Shown here one piece after another: positions 25,543 to 34,576 of a stretch of DNA of 64,000 nucleotides. Position numbers and translations under genes: made by a program. The notes under the pieces were generated by a model that did not search any database, was not told where the DNA came from, and saw only the letters and a list, made by a program, of their open reading frames with translations. Every line of letters begins with the position of its first letter. The first letter of the stretch is position 1. Source of the DNA: Bugula neritina (lineage: Eukaryota > Bryozoa > Gymnolaemata > Cheilostomatida > Bugulidae); the NCBI GenBank assembly GCA_964035545.1, contig OZ037771.1:7234690-7298689 (forward strand), in the 5' to 3' direction.

Positions 25543-25844
25543 TGGACACAAATGTGTTTGTGTCCATAAAAAGTGGACACAAAAGTAGACACAAATGTGG
25601 ACACTAGACACAAAAGTGGACACAAATGTGTTTGTGTCCATAAAAAGTAGACACAAATGTGTTTGTGTCCATAAAAAGTAGACACAAATGTGTTTGTGTC
25701 CATAAAAAGTAGACACAAATGTGTTTGTGTCCATAAAAAGTAGACACAAATGTGTTTGTGTCCATAAAAAGTAGACACAAATGTGTTTGTGTCCATAAAA
25801 AGTAGACACAAATGTGTTTGTGTCCATAAAAAGTGGACACAAAT
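25543..25844. repeat. 31-bp tandem array of palindromic hairpins
   Basis: Eight full copies of a 31-bp unit GACACAAATGTGTTTGTGTC + CATAAAAAGTA plus a degenerate stretch (25574-25614) and a partial end. Each unit contains GACACAAA/TTTGTGTC arms around TGTG, extended by T-GG/CC-A in some copies. It fills the only large gap between the integrase and the next gene. The period is not a multiple of three, so the minus strand is open in all three frames; these frames are artefacts. Confidence 0.95.
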
Positions 25845-25857
25845 TAATATATAATAA

Positions 25858-26664
25858 ATGAGTTACTTAAAGATTCACGACCCTATAAAAAGAGATAAAA
25901 CCGTACAAGATTTTATTTCTCGAAAGAATAAATTAAAAGAAAATTTTAAACGAGAACGCGAGCGAGAATTAAATGCCGCTATAGCTCAAGAAAAATATTT
26001 TGAACCCGTAATTGCTTCGCAAGCTCAAACGACTGACGCGTTAAAACAATTGCTTACATTACCCAATTATAATGTTCAACCGGCTATAACGGATGGAGTT
26101 ATAAATTTAGACGAATTTACTCAAAACGCTTTAGCTGGCTTAGAACCCGGCGCTTATAACGTAAAGTGGGATGGTAATAGACACGTTATTGGTACAAAAC
26201 CTATAAGCTTTAACGATGGTAAAATAATTTTTGAAAACGAAGAATATCCGGCGACTAGAGGACTTTTAAGTCTTTTAACGCGTAAAACGCCTATAGGATA
26301 CGATGATAATGATTTAGCGAATTATGCTAATATACTCGATAATAGCGGCGCTATATATCAAAGTAAACACGGTCCCATAGATAAAAATAGTGAAAAATGG
26401 AAAAATATTGTTAGACCTATTTGGGAACAATTATATCCTCAGAGAGCGAAACTCGCCGATAGTAAAAAAGCTAAAAGGCAAGTCGGTGATGGAGTAGTAT
26501 ATTTATCGTCTGATCCTAACGCTTTAGTAGAACGACTCGAACTTTTAATTTCTAGCGCTAAAGCCGGAAATACGGGAGTACGAAACGAAATTGTGTCTAT
26601 ATTAGACGAATTACTTAGAATGAAAATTATTACTCGTGACTATTATAAAAGTATTCTCGTATAA
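25858..26664 (+). CDS. Conserved Polinton protein (DUF8207-like)
   Basis: 268 aa, preceded by TATAATAAATG. Charged N-terminal helix (residues 10-45), then EYPATRGLLSLLTRKTP and YANILDNSGA blocks, and a C-terminal ALVERLELLISSAKAGNTGV helix pair followed by NEIVSILDELLR. These blocks are typical of a protein found in metazoan Polintons and annotated as DUF8207. Function unknown; its position between the integrase and the capsid genes suggests a virion or assembly role. Family assignment is from memory of the motifs. Confidence 0.65.
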   Translation: MSYLKIHDPIKRDKTVQDFISRKNKLKENFKRERERELNAAIAQEKYFEPVIASQAQTTDALKQLLTLPNYNVQPAITDGVINLDEFTQNALAGLEPGAYNVKWDGNRHVIGTKPISFNDGKIIFENEEYPATRGLLSLLTRKTPIGYDDNDLANYANILDNSGAIYQSKHGPIDKNSEKWKNIVRPIWEQLYPQRAKLADSKKAKRQVGDGVVYLSSDPNALVERLELLISSAKAGNTGVRNEIVSILDELLRMKIITRDYYKSILV

Positions 26665-26667
26665 TAA

Positions 26668-26967
26668 ATGTACGTTTACGATAAAAGACAACGATTACAA
26701 AGACACTACGCCGGTGGTGGAATATTTGATACTATTAGGAATGTAGTAACTAAAATAGCTAGTAATTCCAGCGTAAGAGAATTAGGTAAAAAGGCTATAG
26801 CTAAAGCGGGTACCGCGGCCGGTGAAAAAATTGTTAACGCGATTAAAAAAAGAAGGCAAAAAAAGTTGAACGCAAAAAGTCAAGCTATACTACAAAAGCT
26901 TAATCAAACTAACAATAATAATATAAGTAATATTTTAGAAGGAAGCGGACAAGCTATAGCTTATTAG
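26668..26967 (+). CDS. Small basic virion core protein (adenovirus pX-like)
   Basis: 99 aa, starting 3 bp after the previous stop region at TATAATAAATG. N-terminal MYVYDKRQRLQRHYAGGGIF, a long amphipathic/basic middle with KKRRQKK near 60-66, and a C-terminal LEGS-G motif (residues 90-94) matching the adenain rule (I/L/M)xGx-G. Resembles the pX/mu-type DNA-condensing proteins reported in Polinton-related viruses. No enzymatic motif. Confidence 0.55.
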   Translation: MYVYDKRQRLQRHYAGGGIFDTIRNVVTKIASNSSVRELGKKAIAKAGTAAGEKIVNAIKKRRQKKLNAKSQAILQKLNQTNNNNISNILEGSGQAIAY

Positions 26968-26988
26968 AAAATTATTTTACTATAATAA

Positions 26989-28263
26989 ATGGATTCTCTA
27001 AACATTACACAAAAAATTGCAATTGATACGAGCGTAGAGCGCGATCAAGTACACGAATACGAACCCGTAACGGGAACAAATTTAAATAATCCCGGCGAAA
27101 TTAGAATAGTTATTAATCAGCAAGATTTGTACGTTCAGCCGAGTAAAAGTTATTTGATTATCGAAGGTCGTTTAACTAAAGCCGACGGAACCGCATACGC
27201 CGACGCCGACTTAATAACGTTAACGAATAACGGTATGGCTTATTTGTTTAAAAGTATTAGATATCAACTCGACGGACACGACTTGGAATATATAAATAAT
27301 CCCGGACACGCTTCTACTATAATGGGTTTACTAACTTATCCCGACGATTACGGTAAGTCGAGAGGTCTTAATCAATTATGGTCAAAAGACACTACCGCAG
27401 CCGCTGCCGCCGCTAATTTAGGTTTTAATGCGCGTCAAATTTATATTATACAAAAGCCAGATCCTAAAGGTACTTTTAGTATTAAAGTGGATCTTAGACA
27501 TTTGTTTGGGTTTGCCGACGATTACGAAAAAGTTTTGTACGGTATAAAACATCAACTCACTCTCGTACGCGATACTAATGATAATGCCATATTTAGAGCA
27601 AACGGTGTAGACGCCGGTAAAATAACGTTAGATAAAATATCGTGGTGGATGCCTCACGTAACGCCTAGTTTTGAAATGAAGCATAAACTTTATAAAATTA
27701 TAGAGAGTAAAACGGAACTACCCCTAATTTATAGATCTAGATGGTGTGATAGTATCGCGGTGCCGCAAACTACTAACTTTACGTGGCGTTTAGGTTCTAG
27801 AGGAGATACCGAAAAACCTAAATATATTATCGTAGGTTTTCAAACGGATAAGAATGAAAGTCAAACGGCTAATCCGGCAGTATTCGATCACGTTAACGTT
27901 AAAAGTATATACGCGATGCTAAATAGCGAGCGGTATCCCGAAGTCGATTACGATATAGATTTTGCTAAAATGAAGTTTAGTAGAGTGTACGGAGACGCTT
28001 CTAAGTTTTGCGGAGAATATTACGGTATAAACGAGCTAATCGCTTATTCAAACGTATTACCTTCGGAATATAAAGATCTTTACGCTTTGTTCGTAATAGA
28101 CGTTAGTAAGCAAAGCGAGGCTCTTAAAAGTAGCGTAGCCGATATTCAATTAAGAGTACAGTTTAGTCAAAACGTGCCGGCTAATACTCAAGCTTACGCG
28201 CTAATTCTATCGGATAAAACTATGTCTCTCAGTTCCGATGGAAATAATTTAAAAGTTATATAA
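26989..28263 (+). CDS. Major capsid protein, double jelly-roll type
   Basis: 424 aa, the largest structural gene, preceded by TATAATAAATG. Beta-rich throughout. Blocks such as IRIVINQQDLYVQPSKSYL, LFKSIRYQLDGHDLEY, FSIKVDLRHLFGFADDY and ITLDKISWWMPHVTPS fit the double-jelly-roll-like proteins encoded next to the penton gene in Polintons. Immediately followed by the minor capsid gene, whose start overlaps the promoter-like TATATAA containing this gene's stop. Forms the hexon-like capsomers by analogy. Confidence 0.8.
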   Translation: MDSLNITQKIAIDTSVERDQVHEYEPVTGTNLNNPGEIRIVINQQDLYVQPSKSYLIIEGRLTKADGTAYADADLITLTNNGMAYLFKSIRYQLDGHDLEYINNPGHASTIMGLLTYPDDYGKSRGLNQLWSKDTTAAAAAANLGFNARQIYIIQKPDPKGTFSIKVDLRHLFGFADDYEKVLYGIKHQLTLVRDTNDNAIFRANGVDAGKITLDKISWWMPHVTPSFEMKHKLYKIIESKTELPLIYRSRWCDSIAVPQTTNFTWRLGSRGDTEKPKYIIVGFQTDKNESQTANPAVFDHVNVKSIYAMLNSERYPEVDYDIDFAKMKFSRVYGDASKFCGEYYGINELIAYSNVLPSEYKDLYALFVIDVSKQSEALKSSVADIQLRVQFSQNVPANTQAYALILSDKTMSLSSDGNNLKVI

Positions 28264-29022
28264 ATGGAAAACAAATTATTAAGAGAAATTGCTGATAATA
28301 CGGCCTCTAAACAAACGATGACTATAGGAGTTACCGATACTAAAACGAGAATAATTACTCAACTTAATCCGCCTATAGAATTAAATAAAAATAAAAAATA
28401 CGAAATGTGTCTTATTAGTTTGGATACGTTTTATTCTTTTCCAAACATTAGTACCGATAGAAATTCCTATAGATGGTCTAAAGACGGTGGTACTACGTGG
28501 CATTTAGTTTCGTTACCAGTCGGAGTGTACGAATTAGATCAACTAGAAGAAGCTATTCAAGACGAAATAGTAAAAGAGGGGGGTAATAGAAACGGTATTA
28601 CTTTGCAAGCTAATAAAGTAACTTTTAGAATTATACTTAAATTAAAACCAAATTATCAAATAGATTTTAACGTTGAAAATTCTCTAAGAGACGTTTTAGG
28701 TTTTGACGCGGCGATATACAATCAACCTTATATCGAAGCTACGAACATAGTAAATATTTTAAATATAAACGCTATACACGTACAAGTTGATTGTATTAAC
28801 GGAAGTTATATCGATGGTACTTATAAACCCGTTATCTATTCATTTTTTCCGAGCGTTAGTCCCGGATATAAAATAATAGAAAAACCTCATAATTTAATAT
28901 ACTTACCCGTTCACGTTAAATATATTAAGACGTTAACCGTTACGGTAACCGATCAAAAAGGTAATTTATTAGATCTTAGCGGCGAACAACTTTCGATAAG
29001 ATTTCATTTAAGAGAAGTTTAA
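28264..29022 (+). CDS. Minor capsid (penton-like) protein
   Basis: 252 aa, beginning at the base after the MCP stop (TATATAA-ATG). Beta-rich with KKYEMCLISLDTFYSFPNI, GVYELDQLEEAIQ, LRDVLGFDAAIY and KPHNLIYLPVHVKYIKTLTV, the pattern of the Polinton single-jelly-roll minor capsid protein. The order MCP then penton is usual for the family and supports the call. Confidence 0.7.
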   Translation: MENKLLREIADNTASKQTMTIGVTDTKTRIITQLNPPIELNKNKKYEMCLISLDTFYSFPNISTDRNSYRWSKDGGTTWHLVSLPVGVYELDQLEEAIQDEIVKEGGNRNGITLQANKVTFRIILKLKPNYQIDFNVENSLRDVLGFDAAIYNQPYIEATNIVNILNINAIHVQVDCINGSYIDGTYKPVIYSFFPSVSPGYKIIEKPHNLIYLPVHVKYIKTLTVTVTDQKGNLLDLSGEQLSIRFHLREV

Positions 29023-29034
29023 TGTATTATATAA

Positions 29035-29604
29035 ATGGGTTATTGCGAGATTATAGGAAACGTGCCGCAGGCGCAAAAACAAAAAATAATGAACGCTTAT
29101 AGAAGCGGTAAGGGTTGCGTTATTAAATTGCCTCTCGAAAGCGGAAATGATAAACTAGTCGTTACGAAAACGCAAAACGATAATATTTTAAAAGCGTTAA
29201 ACGCGAATAAAAAAAATATAACGCTCGAAATGTCTCCGTCGTTAGTAAAAACTAACGCGTCAATGAGCGGAGGATTTTTAGGAGCTCTATTGGGTATAGC
29301 TACGAGAGTAATACCTACGCTATTAAAAACTATTATACCGGGTGTACTTTCGGGAGCCGCTAGCGCCGGAGTCGAAAGAGCTATTAAAGGTAAAGGTCTT
29401 TATTTGAAAAAAGGCGGATGCGTTTGTTCCGTAGAACCTAATTCAAACGGTTCTATTACTTTAAAACCAGTCGCGTCGTCTAATTTAATGAAGGGTAACG
29501 GTTTATATTTAAAACAAGGTTCTAGCTATATAAAAGGCGAAGGTTTAATTTTAGGTCCGAATAGTCCGTTTAAAAACATTCCTCTTTTAGGCATGCTGTT
29601 ATAG
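29035..29604 (+). CDS. Membrane-active virion protein (adenovirus pVI-like)
   Basis: 189 aa. N-terminal soluble part, then M77-S-G-G80/F81, a consensus (M/I/L)xGG-x adenain site, followed by a hydrophobic glycine-rich stretch FLGALLGIATRVIP...GVLSG (81-107). Three more (I/M)xGx-G sites occur at 117-121 (IKGK-G), 152-156 (MKGN-G) and 166-170 (IKGE-G), each followed by L(Y/I)L. It ends SPFKNIPLLGMLL. Cleavage would free an amphipathic membrane-disrupting peptide and short C-terminal peptides, as for adenovirus pVI. Preceded by TATATAAATG. The function is inferred from the sites and hydrophobicity. Confidence 0.6.
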   Translation: MGYCEIIGNVPQAQKQKIMNAYRSGKGCVIKLPLESGNDKLVVTKTQNDNILKALNANKKNITLEMSPSLVKTNASMSGGFLGALLGIATRVIPTLLKTIIPGVLSGAASAGVERAIKGKGLYLKKGGCVCSVEPNSNGSITLKPVASSNLMKGNGLYLKQGSSYIKGEGLILGPNSPFKNIPLLGMLL

Positions 29605-29626
29605 TTAAAGAAAACATATATAAATG
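29602..29626 (+). promoter_or_regulatory. TATATAAATG promoter with GTTAAAGAAAAC upstream box
   Basis: TAGTTAAAGAAAACATATATAAATG leads into the 128-aa gene. The 13-nt AGTTAAAGAAAAC box recurs at 30005-30017. Confidence 0.5.
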
Positions 29627-30010
29627 TCAACAATAATTACTTATAAAAGCCTCGACGGCACCCCGATTACCGAAACGATATATAAAAATAATGATTGTGA
29701 AAAACGAGTATACGAAGGCGGTGATATTAAAGAAAGAATTATATATAAAAAATTTAATATATTAGACGAAATGACTAATTCGTCTAACGAATGCGGATTA
29801 CTCGAAGAAATTACTTATAATAATAAAAAAGAAATTATTTATAAAGAAAATGATGGAAAATTAAAAATAAAAACTATTTACAAAACTAAAGAAATAATTC
29901 AAGAACTTAACGTAGGTTTAATGAATTACGCGGCGGCTAGAATACCGTCATTCTTTACTAAACTAAAATACGCCGAAGACGAAATAGAAAAAAGAAGAAA
30001 TGATAGTTAA
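29624..30010 (+). CDS. Unknown small Polinton protein with YK-repeats
   Basis: 128 aa, not recognised. Short beta-like repeats of the form ITETIYKNND, ERIIYKKFN, EITYNNKKEIIYKEN and KTIYKTKEIIQEL fill residues 12-95, then a helical basic C-terminus. No signal peptide or membrane span. Directly downstream of the pVI-like gene; its stop lies within a second copy of its own promoter sequence. Confidence 0.6.
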   Translation: MSTIITYKSLDGTPITETIYKNNDCEKRVYEGGDIKERIIYKKFNILDEMTNSSNECGLLEEITYNNKKEIIYKENDGKLKIKTIYKTKEIIQELNVGLMNYAAARIPSFFTKLKYAEDEIEKRRNDS

Positions 30011-30028
30011 AGAAAACGTATATAAATA
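30004..30028 (+). promoter_or_regulatory. Duplicate promoter without a gene
   Basis: TAGTTAAAGAAAACGTATATAAATA repeats the promoter at 29602-29626 with the ATG changed to ATA. No frame follows; the next gene is convergent (30084-30563, minus). It is either a relic of a duplicated gene or a start for a noncoding transcript. Confidence 0.45.
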
Positions 30029-30083
30029 TACGGATATTTTTATATTGAACTTCCTTTTTTAATTAATTGCATTTTGCAAGTAA

Positions 30084-30563
30084 TTAACAAACGTTGTTAC
30101 GAGCGACTATTATGTCGCTTTTTTTATCCGCTATTACGTTATTAATATTTTTATATTTTTCGGTTATAGCGTCGTACTCTCGTTCATCTATATGAGAGTC
30201 GTTTAAAAATTTTGATAGCATAGAATTAATTTCTAATTTTGAATCTTTTATAAAGGTATATATATCTAAATACATTAACGTAGATTTAATTAATTTAGTA
30301 TCTTGAGAAGAAATAGAAGTAGTAATTACGCTCATTATACTTACTATTATAGATAATGGTAATAACGTTTGTTTAGTAACGTTAGCGTTTAATAACGCCG
30401 TAATAATGACGCCGCATATTAAATTCGTTGTACCGCATAATCCCGAAATTATTTTTAACGATTTCGATAACCAATTAAAACGATTAAGTTTTTGCTCGTA
30501 TTCGTTTTCTAATTTAATAATTTCATCGTTTAAGAGTTCTAATTTTTCTCGTCGAAAATCCAT
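30084..30563 (-). CDS. Two-span membrane protein, possibly SLATT-like
   Basis: 159 aa on the opposite strand. N-terminal coiled coil (4-35), two hydrophobic spans (about 38-58 and 67-85) separated by a short polar turn (NVTKQT), then a long helical C-terminus. This N-helix/2TM/helical-tail plan recalls SLATT-type 2TM proteins (pore-forming effectors in bacterial defence; similar proteins occur in metazoan elements), but no decisive motif is visible. Preceded by TATATAAATG. Alternatives: a virion inner-membrane protein, or a holin-like egress factor. Confidence 0.5.
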   Translation of the reverse strand: MDFRREKLELLNDEIIKLENEYEQKLNRFNWLSKSLKIISGLCGTTNLICGVIITALLNANVTKQTLLPLSIIVSIMSVITTSISSQDTKLIKSTLMYLDIYTFIKDSKLEINSMLSKFLNDSHIDEREYDAITEKYKNINNVIADKKSDIIVARNNVC

Positions 30564-30607
30564 TTATATAAAAAAAATGATTTTTATTATTTTTATTTTT
30601 TTATAAT

Positions 30608-30835
30608 ATGGATCTTACCGTTGAATTGCTCGATAAACTAATAGCTGAAACCGAACAAAAAAAATATACACCGTTACTCGAATATTTATATATACCAGTA
30701 ATTTATAATAAATCTCTTAAAGAAATTAATCTTAGAACGAGAAAACAAATTCCTAACATTAATAGATATTTTTATATAAAAAGTATTTTAAAACGCGAAG
30801 CTTATAAACTAAAAGAAGAAAATAAAAATGTATAA
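30608..30835 (+). CDS. Small unknown Polinton protein
   Basis: 75 aa, helical and lysine-rich, not recognised. It diverges from the membrane-protein gene with 44 bp between start codons. The start sits at TTTTTATAATATGG, a weaker form of the element's start motif. Could be a small DNA-binding or regulatory protein; that is speculation. Confidence 0.5.
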   Translation: MDLTVELLDKLIAETEQKKYTPLLEYLYIPVIYNKSLKEINLRTRKQIPNINRYFYIKSILKREAYKLKEENKNV

Positions 30836-30916
30836 CAATTTACAGTATTATTACTTATTTTACATAAGTAATAATATTAAAAAAATGATTTTATAGTTTA
30901 AAGATTTTATATATAA

Positions 30917-33900
30917 ATGGAGTTCAATACAAAAATTACCGTGAAAGCTTTAAAAGCTTTAGTTAAAGAAAGAGGATTGAAACGATATTCTCGATTAAAA
31001 AAAGCCGAACTTATACGGCTATTATCACCTATGGACGAACCCGTTCCGAATATAGGACAAGCCCCGTTAATACCTACACCCGTAAAAAAAATTATGCGAG
31101 AAATATTTACGCAAACTACGCGTAATATAAAAAAATGGGTTAAGGGTATTGTAGCGCCAATTGCAAAAATTATAAATCCAATTAAGGATAAAATTATGGC
31201 TTTATATAATCAGCCTAAACTTAAAAAACAAGCCGCTAATGGTTGGTTTCAAACTTATGAAATTAAAGGTTTACCCGGATACGATATAGATTCGTTTTGT
31301 AAATTAGTAAAACAAAACGTACTAGAGTTATTAAAACCTACTATAAAAGCTAAAATATTTTTATATTGCGAAGTAAAAAAGCATAATATAAGTACCGGAG
31401 AAATTATTATAGAAACTATGCCATTTACATCAAACGTTGAAATTATATTATCTTCTACGAATGTTAATGAAATATACGATGAAATAATTGAACGTATAAA
31501 AGAAAATTTTGCTTCATTAAACGCTAAAGGAAGTAGTTGGACGTTTAATTCCATTAAAAAAATGGAAATTAATATTAATAAATATCAACCTCTTAACGGA
31601 TCATCGTGGATTGATCTTCCGAAAGAAATTAAATTAAAAAAAGCCGTAATAAATCCAAAAAATAAAGACGATAAATGCTTTATGTGGGCCATTTTAATGG
31701 GAGTTTATCCGGTTAATAAAAATGTTGAAAGAATTAGTAATTATAAAGAGCACGTTAATAAATTATCGTGGGAAGGAGTAGAATTTCCGGCTACTAAAGA
31801 ATCCATCAACGCTTTCGAAAAAGTTAATCCCTCAATAGGAATTAATGTATTTATGTGGAACGGCAATACGATAAATTTATGGAGAAAAACTAGCGGTCAG
31901 AATAAAATTATAAATTTACTTTATATAACCGATGGCGAAAAAAATCATTATACGTATATTAAAAATTTAAATAAATTACTCGGTTCGCAAATAAATAAAC
32001 GCGTTAGCGCTAAACATATTTGCGTAAATTGTATGAATTCGTTTCGATCTAACGAATCTTTAAAAAAGCATCAAGATTGGTGCTTAAAAAACGATAGCGT
32101 AACTACGACATTTCCGAAATTAGAAGATAAAATAAAATTTCAATCTAGTCATCATTGTCGTAGTATGAGAGTGCCGTTCGTGGTATACGCGGACTTTGAA
32201 TGTTTTACAAAGCCTATACAAGGTTGTCAGCCTAATTCTCAAGAAAGCTATACTAATCAATATCAACAGCACGAACCGTCAGGCTTTGGATATTATATCG
32301 TGAGCATTACCGGTGAAACAAAATATAGGACTCACACCAAAGAAGCTGAAGACGAAAATGTCGGCGAACAGTTTATAAAACTGTTAGAGTTAGATATTAA
32401 AAATATTTATAAAAAACATAAATTCGCTAAAACTATGCGAATTACGGCTGACGAACAAAAATTTTTCGAGTTGGCCGAAATTTGCTTCATATGCGAAGAA
32501 AAATTAGGTAGCGAAAGAGTGAGAGATCACTGCCACTTAACCGGCAATTATAGAGGAGCCGCCCACAAAAATTGTAATTTAAATTACAAGGTTCCAAAAT
32601 TTTATCCGGTGTTTATACACAACTTGTCGAGTTACGACGCCCACTTATTCGTTAAAAATTTAAGCGGTGAAATTTCGTGTATACCCAACACTGAAGAAAA
32701 ATATATATCGTTTAATGAAAAAATAATAGTAGACGAATTTACTAATAATGAAGGTAAAAATGTTAAAGTTAAACGTGAAATTCGCTTTTTAGACTCGTAT
32801 AAATTTATGAGTTCTAGCTTGGCAAGCTTAATAGCGAATTTAAAGCGCGACGACTTTAAACATTTAGGCGAACATTTTAAGGGAAAGCGATTAGACTTGG
32901 TATTAAGAAAAGGAGTATTTCCATACGATTATTTCAACAATATAAACGTATTGGATGAAAAATGTTTACCGCCTAAAGAAAAATTTTACTCGAGTTTAAC
33001 CGAGAGTAATATAAGCGAAGAAGATTATGAACACGCTCAAAACGTTTGGAGGGAATTTAAAATGGAAACGTTTAGAGAATACCATAATCTATATTTAAAA
33101 AGCGACGTGTTGCAGCTGGCGGACGTTTTTGAAAACTTTAGAAACGTTTGCCTCGAACACTATAAGCTAGATCCCGCTTGGTACTATACGGCTCCAGGCT
33201 TGTCGTGGGACGCCATGCTCAAAACTACTGAGTTGGAGTTAGACCCTATTACGGATATTGACCAACTACTTTTCTTCGAAAAGGCTATTAGGGGCGGTGT
33301 AAGTATGATTAGTCATAGATACGCTAAAGCTAATAATAAGTATATGGAAAATTATAATCCTAAAGAACCTAGTAGTTATATCGTGTATTTAGACGCCAAT
33401 AATTTATACGGTTGGTCTATGACTCAAAAATTACCTACGGGTAATTTTAAGTGGATGACCGAAAAGCGGTGTAAAAGTTTGGAAAAAACTTTAGACTTTC
33501 CGCCTAGCTTTTTGGAAGTGGATTTGGAATATCCTAAAGAGTTATACGACTCTCATAAGGACTATCCACTCTGCCCCGAAAGGCTAATAATTAATAAAGT
33601 GGAAAAATTAGTGCCGAATTTAAATAATAAAAAAAATTATATATTGCATTACGAAATGCTGAAAGAATGCGTTATACGCGGATTAAAAATAACGAAGATT
33701 CATAGAGGTATAACCTTTGACGAATCAAATAAATTAGAAAAATATATAAAATTAAATACCGAACTAAGAACATTAGCTCGAAGCGATTTTGAAAAAGATT
33801 TCTTTAAGCTAATGAATAATTCCGTGTTCGGTAAAACTATGGAAGATATTCGCAATAGAGTCAACGTTAAGTTGGTTACTAGCGAAGACGAAGCTAAAAA

Positions 33901-34576
33901 GTTTACTAATCAACCAAACTTTAAAAGCTTCACTATATTTTCCGAAAATTTAGTAGCCGTTCATACGAACGTGACTAAATTAAAATTTGATAAACCCGTA
34001 TATTTAGGGGCTGCTATATTAGATATTAGCAAAATCCTTATGTATGAGTTTCATTACGGTTATATCAAACCGAAATATAATGAAAAAGCGCAATTATTAT
34101 TTACGGATACGGATAGCTTAATGTATCACGTAAAAACGAAAGATTTTTATGCGGATATATTACCGGACATTGAAACTAAATTCGACACGAGTAATTATCC
34201 AAAAAATCATAAATCGGGTATACCAACCGGTAAAAATAAAAAAGTCATTGGTAAGTTTAAAGACGAAGCCGGTGGAAAGCAAATTACTGAATTTGTTGGA
34301 TTAAGGGCTAAATTATACTCTTATAAGATGGATGGTGTGGAAGAGAAAAAATGTAAGGGTATTAATAAGAGTACTCGTGATAATCGTATAACGTTTAACG
34401 ATTATTATAATTGTCTTATTACTAGAAAAGATCAGCATAGGGCAATGAATGTACTAAGAAGTCATAAGCATACGATGTATGCCGAGACTATAAACAAAGT
34501 AGCTCTGTCGGCCGAGGATGATAAAAGGGTAATACTCGAAGATGGAATAACAACGGTTCCATACGGCTATATATAA
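30917..34576 (+). CDS. polB: Protein-primed family-B DNA polymerase (pPolB)
   Basis: 1219 aa, preceded by TATATAAATG. Residues ~9-36 resemble a SAP-type DNA-binding helix pair. A region with DDKCFMWAIL and HYTYIKNLNKLL (about 255-355) is typical of Polinton PolB N-termini. C2H2/C4-like zinc finger HICVNC...HQDWC near 367-389. Exo I YADFEC (D426, E428). An EndoVII/HNH-like insert CFICEEKL...RDHCHLTG...HKNC (about 523-556). Exo II HNLSSYDAH, Exo III YLKSDVLQLADVF. Polymerase motif A DANNLYGW (826-833), motif B NSVFGKTMED (968-977), motif C DTDS (1064-1067). All catalytic residues are present. It replicates the linear element from a protein primer at the TIRs. Confidence 0.95.
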   Translation: MEFNTKITVKALKALVKERGLKRYSRLKKAELIRLLSPMDEPVPNIGQAPLIPTPVKKIMREIFTQTTRNIKKWVKGIVAPIAKIINPIKDKIMALYNQPKLKKQAANGWFQTYEIKGLPGYDIDSFCKLVKQNVLELLKPTIKAKIFLYCEVKKHNISTGEIIIETMPFTSNVEIILSSTNVNEIYDEIIERIKENFASLNAKGSSWTFNSIKKMEININKYQPLNGSSWIDLPKEIKLKKAVINPKNKDDKCFMWAILMGVYPVNKNVERISNYKEHVNKLSWEGVEFPATKESINAFEKVNPSIGINVFMWNGNTINLWRKTSGQNKIINLLYITDGEKNHYTYIKNLNKLLGSQINKRVSAKHICVNCMNSFRSNESLKKHQDWCLKNDSVTTTFPKLEDKIKFQSSHHCRSMRVPFVVYADFECFTKPIQGCQPNSQESYTNQYQQHEPSGFGYYIVSITGETKYRTHTKEAEDENVGEQFIKLLELDIKNIYKKHKFAKTMRITADEQKFFELAEICFICEEKLGSERVRDHCHLTGNYRGAAHKNCNLNYKVPKFYPVFIHNLSSYDAHLFVKNLSGEISCIPNTEEKYISFNEKIIVDEFTNNEGKNVKVKREIRFLDSYKFMSSSLASLIANLKRDDFKHLGEHFKGKRLDLVLRKGVFPYDYFNNINVLDEKCLPPKEKFYSSLTESNISEEDYEHAQNVWREFKMETFREYHNLYLKSDVLQLADVFENFRNVCLEHYKLDPAWYYTAPGLSWDAMLKTTELELDPITDIDQLLFFEKAIRGGVSMISHRYAKANNKYMENYNPKEPSSYIVYLDANNLYGWSMTQKLPTGNFKWMTEKRCKSLEKTLDFPPSFLEVDLEYPKELYDSHKDYPLCPERLIINKVEKLVPNLNNKKNYILHYEMLKECVIRGLKITKIHRGITFDESNKLEKYIKLNTELRTLARSDFEKDFFKLMNNSVFGKTMEDIRNRVNVKLVTSEDEAKKFTNQPNFKSFTIFSENLVAVHTNVTKLKFDKPVYLGAAILDISKILMYEFHYGYIKPKYNEKAQLLFTDTDSLMYHVKTKDFYADILPDIETKFDTSNYPKNHKSGIPTGKNKKVIGKFKDEAGGKQITEFVGLRAKLYSYKMDGVEEKKCKGINKSTRDNRITFNDYYNCLITRKDQHRAMNVLRSHKHTMYAETINKVALSAEDDKRVILEDGITTVPYGYI

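Noticed and set aside
25500-25842. Three overlapping minus-strand frames of 78-103 aa rich in FYGHKHICV
   Set aside because: They are translations of the 31-bp palindromic array in its three frames, with no start element and no composition of a real gene.
31255-31554. 99-aa minus-strand frame
   Set aside because: Shadow of the PolB coding frame; no TAAATG start element.
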